From the NCBI RefSeq assembly GCF_020595125.1, contig NZ_JACNMS010000003.1:434001-498000 (forward strand): 64,000 bases of DNA. Reading direction: 5' to 3'. The notes beneath the pieces were generated by a model, which was not told where the DNA came from, did not search any database, and saw only the letters and a program-made list of their open reading frames with translations. Within the stretch, counting starts at the first letter, position 1; each line of letters opens with the position of its first letter. The DNA is from Jeotgalibacillus aurantiacus. GTDB taxonomy: Bacteria > Bacillota > Bacilli > Bacillales > Jeotgalibacillaceae. Positions 52,368 through 60,807 of the stretch are shown here, one piece after another. Both the position numbers and the translations under genes were made by a program.

Positions 52368-53372
52368 TTGGTTTTTGTATGGTTTATTCTTGCTGCAGCT
52401 GTTACGGTTTTTGCAGCAATTAAATTGTCGACTTATGCTGATGTCATCAGTACAAAAACAGCAATGGGCGGGCTTTTAGTAGGAACGCTTCTGCTGGCAG
52501 GGGCAACTTCGCTTCCGGAGGTAACGACGAGTTTATCTGCTGTCGTCATCGGTAATCCGGATATTGCAGTCGGAAACATGCTCGGTTCAAACTTATTTAA
52601 TTTATTTATTATTGCGTGCTTTGACTTGTATTACAGACAGAGAAAACTGTTTTTAAATGCCAGTAATGATCATTTGTATACGGCTGGTCTTGGGCTTTTA
52701 CTGACGATCATGGTTCTGATTTCACTTCTGCTGAAAATCGATGTTTCTGTATTTAATATCGGGCTTGATGCGTTAATCATTGCCATAGTCTATATTATTG
52801 GAATGGTCATTATCAGCAGACTTCCTAAAGCACCTGCTATTGAAGTGCCGGCAGAGCCTAAAGAGACAAAGGTTGATAAAAAATCTGCTGAATTTACGAT
52901 GTCAGTGAAACATGCCGTAATAGGCTTTATTGTAGCGGCAATCGTCATTATGGGAGCGGGTACGGTTCTATCGATTATGGGTGATGAAATCGCAGTCGTG
53001 ACAGGGCTTGGTTCAAGTTTTGTCGGAAGCTTCCTGATTGCAGCGACCACTTCATTACCTGAGGCCGTATCAGTTCTGGTAGCGCTTAGATTAAGAAACG
53101 TCAATCTTGCTCTTGGCTCTATTCTCGGAAGTAACATTTTCAATATGTTGATTCTTGCAGGATCAGACATTTTCTATCGTGAGGGAGCTATCATTTCTGC
53201 GGTATCCAACTCACATATTGTGACGGCTGTTGCGGTTACAATTCTGTCCATTGTGATTATGAGCTCCGTCCTGATGAAAAAAGCTGCTTCAACGTTTAAA
53301 TACGTGCTGCCATCCCTGATTATTATTGTCGGATACTTCGTTTCATCGTATTTGATTTTTATTACGCAATAA
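52368..53372 (+). CDS. CaCA-superfamily cation exchanger under Mn riboswitch control
   Basis: 334 residues from a TTG at 52368 with AAAGGAGG upstream. About ten membrane segments and two inverted alpha repeats, LLLAGATSLPEVTTSL...GNMLGSNLFNL and FLIAATTSLPEAVSVL...GSILGSNIFNM, of the YrbG-type sodium/calcium exchanger group. The riboswitch directly upstream suggests that it exports Mn2+ when manganese is in excess; calcium is the default annotation but less likely. Followed by a strong bidirectional terminator. Confidence 0.88.
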   Translation: MVFVWFILAAAVTVFAAIKLSTYADVISTKTAMGGLLVGTLLLAGATSLPEVTTSLSAVVIGNPDIAVGNMLGSNLFNLFIIACFDLYYRQRKLFLNASNDHLYTAGLGLLLTIMVLISLLLKIDVSVFNIGLDALIIAIVYIIGMVIISRLPKAPAIEVPAEPKETKVDKKSAEFTMSVKHAVIGFIVAAIVIMGAGTVLSIMGDEIAVVTGLGSSFVGSFLIAATTSLPEAVSVLVALRLRNVNLALGSILGSNIFNMLILAGSDIFYREGAIISAVSNSHIVTAVAVTILSIVIMSSVLMKKAASTFKYVLPSLIIIVGYFVSSYLIFITQ

Positions 53373-53377
53373 AAAAA

Positions 53378-53426
53378 CCGGCCTCATTCTTCTCTGAACA
53401 AGAGCAGAATGAGGCCGGCCTTTTTT
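53378..53426. terminator. bidirectional terminator
   Basis: CCGGCCTCATTCT and AGAATGAGGCCGG are perfect complements; A-run before and T-run after, serving two convergent genes. Confidence 0.92.
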
Positions 53427-53442
53427 ATCATTGAAAATAATT

Positions 53443-54120
53443 TTATAAATATTCTTCATAGCGTTTTTCGAGGTAGTTTTGGAACACTGTCATGGCTGCG
53501 CAAATGGCCCAATAAATAAGAGCGACCATAATGTACATCGTCATGAAATCAAATTCCCGTCCACCAACAATACGGGCTTTCTGGAAAATCTCAGGCACAG
53601 TAATGATCGCAGCCAGTGATGTAGCCTTGATAATATCCAGCTGTACGTTGGCAAGCGGTGGTGTAGCGGTTCTGATTGATTGAGGCAAAATGATGCCAAA
53701 CATTGTCTGCCAATAGCTCAGGCCAAGTGCTTTTGATGATTCCCATTGTCCTTTATCGACAGCTGACAGGGATGATCGTATAATTTCTGCGATATAAGCG
53801 GCGCTATTGATACTGAAAGCGATCAGCGCTGCCTGCAGGGCTGGAATCTGTACCCCAATAACAGGCATGCCGAAGTACAGTAAAAATAGGATGACCAGAA
53901 TCGGGACACCACGCATAAATGAAATATACGTGCGTGCAGGCCATCTGAGAAATGAATACTTTGACGTTCTCGCTAAAGCAATAAAAAAACCGAGAACGAG
54001 ACCGGCTGCCATACTGACGAGAGAAATGAGCATGGTATAACCAATACCGGAAATAACAAAAGGGAATGATTCCCATGCTAATTGTGGATCAAACAGTAAA
54101 TCCCATCGAATATCGCCCAT
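53443..54120 (-). CDS. amino acid ABC transporter permease (HisM/YckA type)
   Basis: 225 residues with five membrane segments. The EAA loop is present (SSKALGLSYWQTMFGIILPQSIRTATPP), which docks to an ATPase. Sequence matches polar amino acid permeases. It sits 20 bases after the binding-protein gene but no ATPase gene follows: the next feature is a terminator. B. subtilis yckA-yckB has the same two-gene layout. The ATPase must come from elsewhere. Confidence 0.9.
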   Translation of the reverse strand: MGDIRWDLLFDPQLAWESFPFVISGIGYTMLISLVSMAAGLVLGFFIALARTSKYSFLRWPARTYISFMRGVPILVILFLLYFGMPVIGVQIPALQAALIAFSINSAAYIAEIIRSSLSAVDKGQWESSKALGLSYWQTMFGIILPQSIRTATPPLANVQLDIIKATSLAAIITVPEIFQKARIVGGREFDFMTMYIMVALIYWAICAAMTVFQNYLEKRYEEYL

Positions 54121-54140
54121 TGTCCCGCTCCTTTCAAATA

Positions 54141-54986
54141 TTAATTTTCAAATTCAATATCCGGTTTTTGTGTAACATCTTCACCGGCGAAAAACTGTGC
54201 TGAGATTTCAGCGATTGTACCATCTTCAAGCATTTCATCAAGAACGCGGTTTACATTCTCAACCAGCTCTTCGTTTTCCGGATTCATCACCATGCCTACT
54301 TCGGAAGGGCTGTACTGAAGATTCGGATGAATCGTCAAACCAAGGTCAGGAAATGCTTCAAGCGCAAGTGTTTGCAAGTAATAGTCATTCAGGATAACGT
54401 CTGTATTTCCAACTGACACATCACGTAGATATTGTTCATTAGTCGCATTGTCGTAGATGACTTCTTCTGCTCCGTATTCACGGGCAAGGTCCATGTAAAC
54501 GGATGTTGCAGCACCTGCCGCACGCTTGCCGGCAAGATCTTCAAACGTTTCGATGCCTGACAGGTCATCTTCACGAACGATCGCTGTTCCGTAAGAATAC
54601 TTAATCGGTGTCGTAAATGCGAAATCCTCGGCGCGCTCCTCAGTGATCTCGATATCATTAGAGGCAAGATCAACCTGACCAGTATTAACGGCAGTCAGCA
54701 TTCCGTCAAAACCGATTTCCTCCCATTCCACTTCAAGCTCAAGCCGCTCAGCCAGCTCTTTGACAACTTCTACTTCAAAGCCCGTCAGCTCTTCGGTTTC
54801 CTCGTCATAATAAGAAGTAGGATACAAAGTTCCTGACGTGGCAACCTTCAGTACACCTTCCTCCTGAATCGTATCCCATGCAGTCGCTGATTCATCTGAA
54901 CCAGAAGAACCGCATGCTGTTAAAAGGACAACTGAAAGCATGCCAGCTGTCAAAGCCCGTTTTTTAAAAGGGTATTTTGCGTTCAA
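54141..54986 (-). CDS. amino acid ABC transporter substrate-binding lipoprotein
   Basis: 281 residues, TTG start with GAGGAGG upstream. Lipobox LLTACGSS puts the acylated Cys at about residue 25. The rest is a periplasmic-binding-protein type II fold: GVLKVATSGTLYPTSYYDEETEELTGFEVEVVKELAERL, DLASNDIEITEERAEDFAFTTP and YSPSEVGMVM. Such proteins capture polar or sulfur amino acids. First gene of the pair with the permease; specificity not determinable. Confidence 0.92.
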   Translation of the reverse strand: MNAKYPFKKRALTAGMLSVVLLTACGSSGSDESATAWDTIQEEGVLKVATSGTLYPTSYYDEETEELTGFEVEVVKELAERLELEVEWEEIGFDGMLTAVNTGQVDLASNDIEITEERAEDFAFTTPIKYSYGTAIVREDDLSGIETFEDLAGKRAAGAATSVYMDLAREYGAEEVIYDNATNEQYLRDVSVGNTDVILNDYYLQTLALEAFPDLGLTIHPNLQYSPSEVGMVMNPENEELVENVNRVLDEMLEDGTIAEISAQFFAGEDVTQKPDIEFEN

Positions 54987-55245
54987 GATACATCCTCCTC
55001 AAATATTAATCCTTTAAAACCATAGCATTTCAGTAGGTTTTTCACAAGGAAAAGATATGCTCTCAAAGTGCTGGTAAATAAGGGTTTGTGAGTGAATAAT
55101 CAGTCATTTCATCTCATCCTGAAATAGAGTAGGGGGTATAGAGCGGGTTTGTTCACTTGGACAATGAATAAGGACAGTCTAAAAAAGACAGCAGAGGTTA
55201 GAAAAGTGGGGTTTCGTCAGCAGATCAATTGGTATTCCAATGAAA

Positions 55246-55278
55246 AAACGGGCCCTCCATTTAGGAGAGACCCGGTTT
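55246..55278 (-). terminator. terminator of the oxidoreductase gene
   Basis: On the minus strand AAACCGGGTCTCTCC-TAAA-TGGAGGGCCCGTTT forms an imperfect stem followed by TTTT, just after the stop of the gene ending at 55283. Confidence 0.75.
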
Positions 55279-55282
55279 AAGT

Positions 55283-56263
55283 TCAGTCTAACGGATAAAC
55301 AACACCAATCTGCTTTCTGATTGCCTCCATCAGTTCAACAGTCAATAAAGATCGTTCGTGGGTGTTGACAGATGACTGAATCGTTCCGCTTTCGTATGTG
55401 CGGATAAATTCTTCCACTTCATACGCCATCGGAGGTTTGGATTGTGCTACTGAGAGATCCGTCACACCATCCTGCTTTGACATCAGGCTTACTTTTTCAG
55501 GAGAGCTGATATGGTCAATATGAAGAGCAGCTTTCTCACCGGAAATCTCGCTTGCAAGAAAACTGTCTGCAATTTTGGAGTAACTTAATGTGACATTCAT
55601 TTCATCGTATGAAAGCAGCACCATACCCTGTCCATCGACACCTGTGGACAAATTCGTACTGATTGCATGTACTTCATTGGGTCTGCCGAATAATGTCACG
55701 ATCGGATAAAGCGTATAGACGCCTAAGTCCATTAAAGATCCGTTTGCCAGATCCGGCTTGAAAGCGTTCAGTACTTCGCCCGCTTTAAATTTGTCGTACC
55801 TGGAAGAGTATTGCCCGTAATGAGCGCGCACCTGTCTGATGTCTCCAAGTAGGGGCAGTGATTCCTGGATCTTCTTAAAGTTTGGCATGACCGTTGATTT
55901 CATCGCTTCCATTAAAAGAACATTTTCTTTTCTTGATACGCTGATCATCTTTTCAGCCATCGCTTTTGTTGCAGTTAAAGGCTTTTCACATAAGACAGGA
56001 ATACCGGACTCCATACATTCAATCGCCTGTTCATGATGCACCGCATTTGGTGTCGCCAGATAAACAGCATCAATCTCTCCACTGTGACACATGTCCGTGA
56101 TCGACTCATAAGTATGTGTCAGATCATTTTTTTCTGCGAAATTTTTTGCGGTCTCGAGCTTTCTTGAACAAACAGCGGTAACACTTGCGCCATCCACTGT
56201 ACGGGCAGCTTCTATAAATGACTCTGTAATCCAGTTTGTCCCGATTACGCCGAATCTCATCAT
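55283..56263 (-). CDS. Gfo/Idh/MocA family oxidoreductase
   Basis: 326 residues. N-terminal Rossmann domain starting RFGVIGTNWITESFIEAA, VYLATPNAVHHEQAI, then the EKP motif (PVLCEKPLT) with the catalytic-region Lys, followed by the alpha/beta C-terminal domain. NAD(P)-dependent dehydrogenases of sugars, inositols and related compounds share this layout. Two adjacent ATG codons fit the ribosome site AAGGATG. No pathway neighbour indicates a substrate. Confidence 0.9.
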   Translation of the reverse strand: MMRFGVIGTNWITESFIEAARTVDGASVTAVCSRKLETAKNFAEKNDLTHTYESITDMCHSGEIDAVYLATPNAVHHEQAIECMESGIPVLCEKPLTATKAMAEKMISVSRKENVLLMEAMKSTVMPNFKKIQESLPLLGDIRQVRAHYGQYSSRYDKFKAGEVLNAFKPDLANGSLMDLGVYTLYPIVTLFGRPNEVHAISTNLSTGVDGQGMVLLSYDEMNVTLSYSKIADSFLASEISGEKAALHIDHISSPEKVSLMSKQDGVTDLSVAQSKPPMAYEVEEFIRTYESGTIQSSVNTHERSLLTVELMEAIRKQIGVVYPLD

Positions 56264-56439
56264 TGATCATCCTTTCTATGTACACCTGTTGAACAGTTTA
56301 CATGGTAAACTCCGTCAAAAACAACATTTACATGCGTCAAAAGGGTGTGATGAGGGTATAGAAAGAGAATAATACTTTGGTGAAACCTGTTCGCCATTTG
56401 TGCGTAAGAATACTACACCAGGACTAAAGGGAGATTGCG

Positions 56440-57081
56440 ATGGAACCATTTATTTCTAATCATCAATTTAATATAATCAAACACCAGATTGCCGGCATGC
56501 AGCGCCAGGTCATTGGCACAACGGATCAGGGTGTCCGCACGGCTGTAAAAGAGATAGCAGAGGCAAAAGTGATCGAGAGTTTTGACAATCTCACTTCAGA
56601 ACAGGAAGACGTGCTTTCAGCTATTTCCTCGCTTGGCACAGAGGAAGAACGTAACGCATTTTTATTATCACTGCTACCTTACAGAGAATCCTTTCCGGCG
56701 ATCACACCGGCGGATTTGCGTGGCCTTTTTCCAAAAGTGAAGAAGCTCAGTATCCCTGACCTGAATGCGATTGATTTCAAAGCACTTACGTATCTCGGTT
56801 GGAAAGACATTGGTCAGGATAAACAATATTTTGTCTATCCCATAAATGGGAAATTAACCGGCATACAGGGCAGATATGTCATTTCTGCAAAGAAAGGTCT
56901 ATGTCATTTTTGTGGGCGCTTTGGAGATGTTGCATTTACGAGCATTCAGACGAAAGCCGGTCAGCAGGATCCATACAAAGCATTTGGCCATTACATTTGC
57001 TACGACAGTAAAGAATGCAATCAATCTATACAAAATACGGAATCACTCGAAGGTTTTTTACGCCAGGTAGTGAAAATGTAA
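56440..57081 (+). CDS. FusB/FusC-type EF-G-binding protein (fusidic acid resistance family)
   Basis: 213 residues, the length of FusB. The N-terminal helical bundle precedes a C-terminal treble-clef zinc domain: CHFCGRFGDVAFTSIQTK and YICYDSKECNQS, with the four Cys ligands. FusB-family proteins bind EF-G and free it from fusidic acid-stalled ribosomes; chromosomal copies are common in Bacilli and may help ribosome recycling in the absence of drug. GGGAG precedes the ATG. Probably transcribed with the two following genes. Confidence 0.88.
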   Translation: MEPFISNHQFNIIKHQIAGMQRQVIGTTDQGVRTAVKEIAEAKVIESFDNLTSEQEDVLSAISSLGTEEERNAFLLSLLPYRESFPAITPADLRGLFPKVKKLSIPDLNAIDFKALTYLGWKDIGQDKQYFVYPINGKLTGIQGRYVISAKKGLCHFCGRFGDVAFTSIQTKAGQQDPYKAFGHYICYDSKECNQSIQNTESLEGFLRQVVKM

Positions 57082-57096
57082 TTGAGGTGACCATTC

Positions 57097-58080
57097 ATGA
57101 AGGTGGAAGATCAAATCAAATCTTTTGTAGCGATTTATGAACAACTTCGAAAAAAATACCGTTGGCGGGCAAACAATCAGTCATTAATCATGATTGCCGG
57201 GCAGCTTGCAGCGCACGAAAAACCTTTTCAGCTCAATGAATTTATCCGTCTCGTTGACTTCATAAAGGACGAATCAAGTGCATTTTCCTACGTACAGTCA
57301 ACGGATTTAAGATTTATGCTGGCGGGTCTGCTGTGGGCTGAGTATGAAGATCCTCAAAGTGCCTATCCTGACATGATGCAAATCTATGAAAAACTGATCG
57401 AAGGTGGCTTTAAAAGGAGTCCACACGCCTACATTGCTGCCTATGCTCTGTTCAGTTCTTTAAAAGATGGGGATGATGCTGATGCGCATGTAGAACGATC
57501 CATCAATATGTATAAAGGAATTAAAGAAAAGCATTTTTTCCTGACCTCACACGAAGATTATCCGCTCTCTGTGTTGCTTGCTGAGGAGGAGGGAGAGCAG
57601 GAAGAACTTCTCGATGATATGTCTTATTATTACGACCAGCTTCACATCGTACTGGCAAAGGGCAATAACAGACAATTCCTGTCTCAAATTCTTACTTACG
57701 GGCGTCAGGATAATCGCCAGCTGCTCGTGCAGAACACGGTTACCTGGCTTGATGACCTGAGACAGAATAAGATGAAGCTCCGCGGGAACCATTTGCCGGT
57801 GGTGGGCGTTTTAGCATTGGCTGGGAGACCGTCTGATCTGCTGCCGGACGTGAAAGATGTTTTTGAAACTCTGGTCAGCCATAAGCAATTCAAGTGGCAT
57901 CGGGATCTATGCTTCATGGTTGCCGTGCGCTTTGTTGTACAGAAGCAGGCGGAGGAAAACCGCTTTTTGGATGTCGGTCTGGCAACGACGATTGAATCCA
58001 TTTTACAGGCACAACAGGCAGCGACCTTTGCTGCGATTTCAGCATCCGCAGCAGCTGCAGCAAGTTCATCAAGCGATTAA
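57097..58080 (+). CDS. DUF4003 family protein
   Basis: 327 residues, helical. Blocks such as RWRANNQSLIMIAG, GFKRSPHAYIAAYALF, FFLTSHEDYPLSVLLA and FKWHRDLCFMVAVRF are those I associate with DUF4003, a Bacilli family without known function. The C-terminus is a low-complexity Ala/Ser run (ASAAAAASSSSD). Ribosome site GAGGTGA; 15 bases after the FusB-like gene and 21 before the next, so in one operon. No enzymatic motif seen. Confidence 0.75.
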   Translation: MKVEDQIKSFVAIYEQLRKKYRWRANNQSLIMIAGQLAAHEKPFQLNEFIRLVDFIKDESSAFSYVQSTDLRFMLAGLLWAEYEDPQSAYPDMMQIYEKLIEGGFKRSPHAYIAAYALFSSLKDGDDADAHVERSINMYKGIKEKHFFLTSHEDYPLSVLLAEEEGEQEELLDDMSYYYDQLHIVLAKGNNRQFLSQILTYGRQDNRQLLVQNTVTWLDDLRQNKMKLRGNHLPVVGVLALAGRPSDLLPDVKDVFETLVSHKQFKWHRDLCFMVAVRFVVQKQAEENRFLDVGLATTIESILQAQQAATFAAISASAAAAASSSSD

Positions 58081-58101
58081 ATACAGAGACGGGGAACCAA
58101 T

Positions 58102-58806
58102 ATGAGACTGATTTGTTTGCAGCACGTCTGGTATGATGATGCAGGCTTTTTGGAAGAGTGGGTAAAAGTATGGGGGTGCAGTCTTCATTATTTTGATGCG
58201 AAAAAGCCTGTAAACTACCCGGAGCTCGAAGATGAGGATGTACTCGTTGTCCTTGGCGGTCCGATGAGTGTGTTGGACCTGCCCGATACTGAATGGATGC
58301 AGAAGGAAGTGGCTTATATTGAAAAAGCACTTCAGCACGGGCATAAGGTGATCGGAATTTGCCTCGGTTCTCAGCTGCTTGCCCACATTTACGGCACAGA
58401 AGTTCATACGCTTCCCAAGTATGAAATGGGGTGGGCTGAGATTAACTGGGACCACGGCTTTTTGGAGGATTTTGATGTGGAGGACATGGACATCCCGATG
58501 TTTCACTGGCATAGCGATCTGTATGAGCTTCCAGAAGGTACAAAACCGCTTGGCAAAACGGATCTGACACCTGTTCAGGGATTTTATACAGATCAGGTAC
58601 TGGCGTTTCAATTTCACCCTGAAATGACAGTGAAAGGGATTCAACAGCTCATTGACCATGATCATCAGGAGATTGAATTGAGAGATACCTCCGTTGAAAT
58701 CGAAGAACCACGTGCCGATCCAGGTTACGTAGAACAAAGCCATAACCGTTTCCAACCGATACTCGAAAAATTTCTCGGCGTATCCGGTGAAAAAAAGATT
58801 GATTAG
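58102..58806 (+). CDS. class I glutamine amidotransferase-like protein
   Basis: 234 residues. Triad of the class I amidotransferases: Cys in VIGICLGSQLLAHIYG, His in FQFHPEM and the following Glu/Asp. LGGPMSVLD supplies the oxyanion loop. Length and sequence match the GMP synthase-like GATase1 group (GuaA_like), often of unknown acceptor. Last gene of the FusB operon; followed at once by the Fur-type promoter of a possible small RNA. Confidence 0.88.
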   Translation: MRLICLQHVWYDDAGFLEEWVKVWGCSLHYFDAKKPVNYPELEDEDVLVVLGGPMSVLDLPDTEWMQKEVAYIEKALQHGHKVIGICLGSQLLAHIYGTEVHTLPKYEMGWAEINWDHGFLEDFDVEDMDIPMFHWHSDLYELPEGTKPLGKTDLTPVQGFYTDQVLAFQFHPEMTVKGIQQLIDHDHQEIELRDTSVEIEEPRADPGYVEQSHNRFQPILEKFLGVSGEKKID

Positions 58807-58809
58807 GGG

Positions 58810-58857
58810 TAGACATCTTTTTGAATTGTGTATACAATAAGAATGAGATTCATTCTC
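58810..58857 (+). promoter_or_regulatory. promoter with overlapping Fur box
   Basis: TAGACA (58810-58815) and TACAAT (58833-58838) are 17 bases apart. AGAATGA-GAT-TCATTCT (58840-58856) is a perfect inverted repeat right after the -10; the 19-base window 58839-58857 agrees at 13 positions with the classical Fur box. Repression under iron-replete conditions is expected. Confidence 0.82.
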
Positions 58858-59006
58858 AACTAAACATAAACGAATCGTCGCTGATTCTTAACACAACTTC
58901 TGCTGCAAAGTTTCGATTCGCACCGTCACTTTGCTGCCAGGAAGAATAAAAGCGACACCCCCTCTATTGAGCCGGAGCCTGCCGACACACAGGCTCCGGC
59001 TATATT
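58845..59006 (+). ncRNA. candidate Fur-regulated small RNA, FsrA-like
   Basis: No reading frame with a ribosome site follows the Fur promoter; about 160 bases downstream is a terminator (GCCGGAGCCT / AGGCTCCGGC, 58971-59000, weak T tail). The would-be RNA holds a hairpin (GCAAAGT...ACTTTGC) and the C-rich unpaired tract ACACCCCCTCT (58955-58965), complementary to Shine-Dalgarno sequences, like the iron-sparing sRNA FsrA of B. subtilis. Assignment rests on promoter, C-tract and terminator. Confidence 0.6.
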
Positions 59007-59050
59007 TGTGACTAAAAAAGCGGAGGCGGGCGTTTAGGGACGTATTCGAG

Positions 59051-59347
59051 TTATTTAACTACTCTTTCGGGTTATTTGACCACTCTTTACATTTATTTGA
59101 CCACTTTCGATTGTTATTTAACTACTCTCAGCCCTTATTTAACCACTCTCACAAAATATCCCGGCGCAGGCCGGGGGCTCTTGAAGATTTTGAGTAATCT
59201 AGCTTGATCCTGCGTCCAGGTACAGGATTGCGAGCGGCCATTCCCATTGATTAGACAACTTTTTGCTGGTATTTGACAACTCTTTTGCATTATTTGACCA
59301 CTTCATCTGTTTATTTGACAACTCTTATTCGTTATTTAACCACTCTC
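59051..59347 (+). repeat. 21-bp phased array D (core TTATTTRACNACTC), two blocks
   Basis: The 14-base core starts at 59051, 59072, 59093, 59114 and 59135, then, after about 100 bases of other sequence, at 59248, 59269, 59290, 59311 and 59332. Every step within a block is exactly 21, leaving a seven-base filler that differs each time. All units point the same way. The gap sits between the small RNA candidate and the S-box. This is the longest and best conserved core among the arrays. Confidence 0.92.
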
Positions 59348-59470
59348 AAAAAAGTGATCCTGTAGAGACTACGAATGAGCTTGAGCTTCTCCTTTTTATC
59401 ATCTTTCCCTTGCTTCTTCCAGCAAAATAAGGTAGTCTATACAACAACATTAATTTTTCTGACAATTTCA

Positions 59471-59621
59471 TATCTTATCGAGAGAGGTTGAGGGACTGGC
59501 CCTTTGACGCCTCAGCAACCAGCTATTTATAGCCCGGTGCTAATGCCAGCAGGCGTATGCCTGAATGATAAGAGGACCTTACACGTAAAGAACCTTCTCT
59601 TATCATAGATTAGGTTCTTTT
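59471..59621 (+). promoter_or_regulatory. SAM-I (S-box) riboswitch with terminator, upstream of metI
   Basis: The aptamer has the canonical segments TTATCGAGAGAGGTTGAGGG, ACTGGCCC, CAGCAACC and CGGTGCTAATGCC, closed by TGATAAGA pairing with the 5' strand. A terminator, AAAGAACCT / AGGTTCTTT with T6, spans 59587-59621. SAM binding should stop transcription of metI-metC. Confidence 0.97.
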
Positions 59622-59673
59622 TTATTGACCAAAAACATAAAGATTGAATCCCGGTTTGAAAGGAATGAGGAAG

Positions 59674-60807
59674 ATGAGTTATTTCCCGGAAACAGAGCTT
59701 GCACAGCTTGGTAATCGCAGTGAGAAAGATACAGGTACGGTGAATCCACCGATTTACTTGTCGACGGCTTACCGTCACAGTGGACTTGGCGAATCAACAG
59801 GATACGACTATACGAGAACAAAAAATCCTACGAGAGCCATTTTGGAGGAAGGAATTGCCCGGCTGGAAAAAGGGGATGCCGGATTCGCGACGAGCTCTGG
59901 CATGGCTGCGATACAGCTTGTTTTATCACTATTTAAACCGGGAGATGTCATCCTTGCCTCAGATGATTTGTACGGAGGGACGTACCGGTTGTTTAATCAT
60001 TGGGAGAACCAATTCAATGTGACCTTTCGTTATCTTGATACAAACAATGCTGATGAACTTGAAAAAGCATACACGGAAGAAGTAAAAGCCGTTTTTGTTG
60101 AAACACCGACAAACCCGTTGATGAAGCTGACTGATCTGAATAAGGTCGGAGCTTTTACTGAAAAATATAATCTGTTATTTATTGCGGATAATACGTTTTT
60201 AACGCCTTATTTACAGAGACCGATTGAGCATGGTGCAGACATTGTGATTCATAGTGCAACGAAGTATCTCGGTGGGCACAATGATGTGTTGGCGGGACTT
60301 GTTGTGACAAAAGGAGAAGCGCTGAGTGAAAAGCTGTTTCAGATGCATAACGGCGCAGGAGCCGTCTTATCCCCGATGGATTCCTGGCTGTTGATCCGCG
60401 GAATGAAGACACTCGCGCTGAGGATGGACCGTCATCAGGAAAATGCACAGGCACTGGCGGATTTTCTGGCTGAACAGACTGGCGTGACAGATGTCATCTA
60501 TCCGAAGGTTGGCGGGATGTTATCTTTCCGCCTCGAAAAAGAAGAATGGATTGATCCATTTTTACGCTCGACTCAAGTGATCTCATTTGCGGAAAGTCTT
60601 GGTGGGGTGGAAAGCTTTATTACGTATCCTGCAACGCAGACACACGCGGATATTCCTGAGGAAGAACGGGAGAAAAAAGGCATTTGTAAAAGGCTTCTGC
60701 GTTTTTCAGTAGGAATCGAACAGGTTGAGGACTTGAAAAATGATTTAAAAAAGGCGCTAGAAGCAGCCTGTAAGGAGGAGACAGCATATGACAGAACATC
60801 GCTTTGA
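59674..60807 (+). CDS. metI: cystathionine gamma-synthase / O-acetylhomoserine thiolyase MetI
   Basis: 377 residues from the ATG at 59674 (MSYFPETELAQLGNRS). PLP enzyme of the Cys/Met metabolism family; Lys in HSATKYLGGHND binds the cofactor, and TAYRHSGLGESTGYDYTRTKNP and SFITYPATQTHADIPEEER are as in B. subtilis MetI. Makes cystathionine or homocysteine from O-acylhomoserine. Under the S-box and overlapping metC by 20 bases, so both are expressed together. Confidence 0.95.
   Translation: MSYFPETELAQLGNRSEKDTGTVNPPIYLSTAYRHSGLGESTGYDYTRTKNPTRAILEEGIARLEKGDAGFATSSGMAAIQLVLSLFKPGDVILASDDLYGGTYRLFNHWENQFNVTFRYLDTNNADELEKAYTEEVKAVFVETPTNPLMKLTDLNKVGAFTEKYNLLFIADNTFLTPYLQRPIEHGADIVIHSATKYLGGHNDVLAGLVVTKGEALSEKLFQMHNGAGAVLSPMDSWLLIRGMKTLALRMDRHQENAQALADFLAEQTGVTDVIYPKVGGMLSFRLEKEEWIDPFLRSTQVISFAESLGGVESFITYPATQTHADIPEEEREKKGICKRLLRFSVGIEQVEDLKNDLKKALEAACKEETAYDRTSL

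Noticed and set aside
56264-56439. Possible antibiotic-responsive leader before the FusB-like gene
   Set aside because: Only a small GTTTAC/GTAAAC hairpin is visible; there is no terminator or leader frame comparable to that of the ABC-F gene.
59051-59170. Heptapeptide repeat LFNYSFG/LFDHSLH in the first block of array D
   Set aside because: No start codon with a ribosome site, and the second block is shifted by 197 bases into another frame. The period alone explains the repeat.
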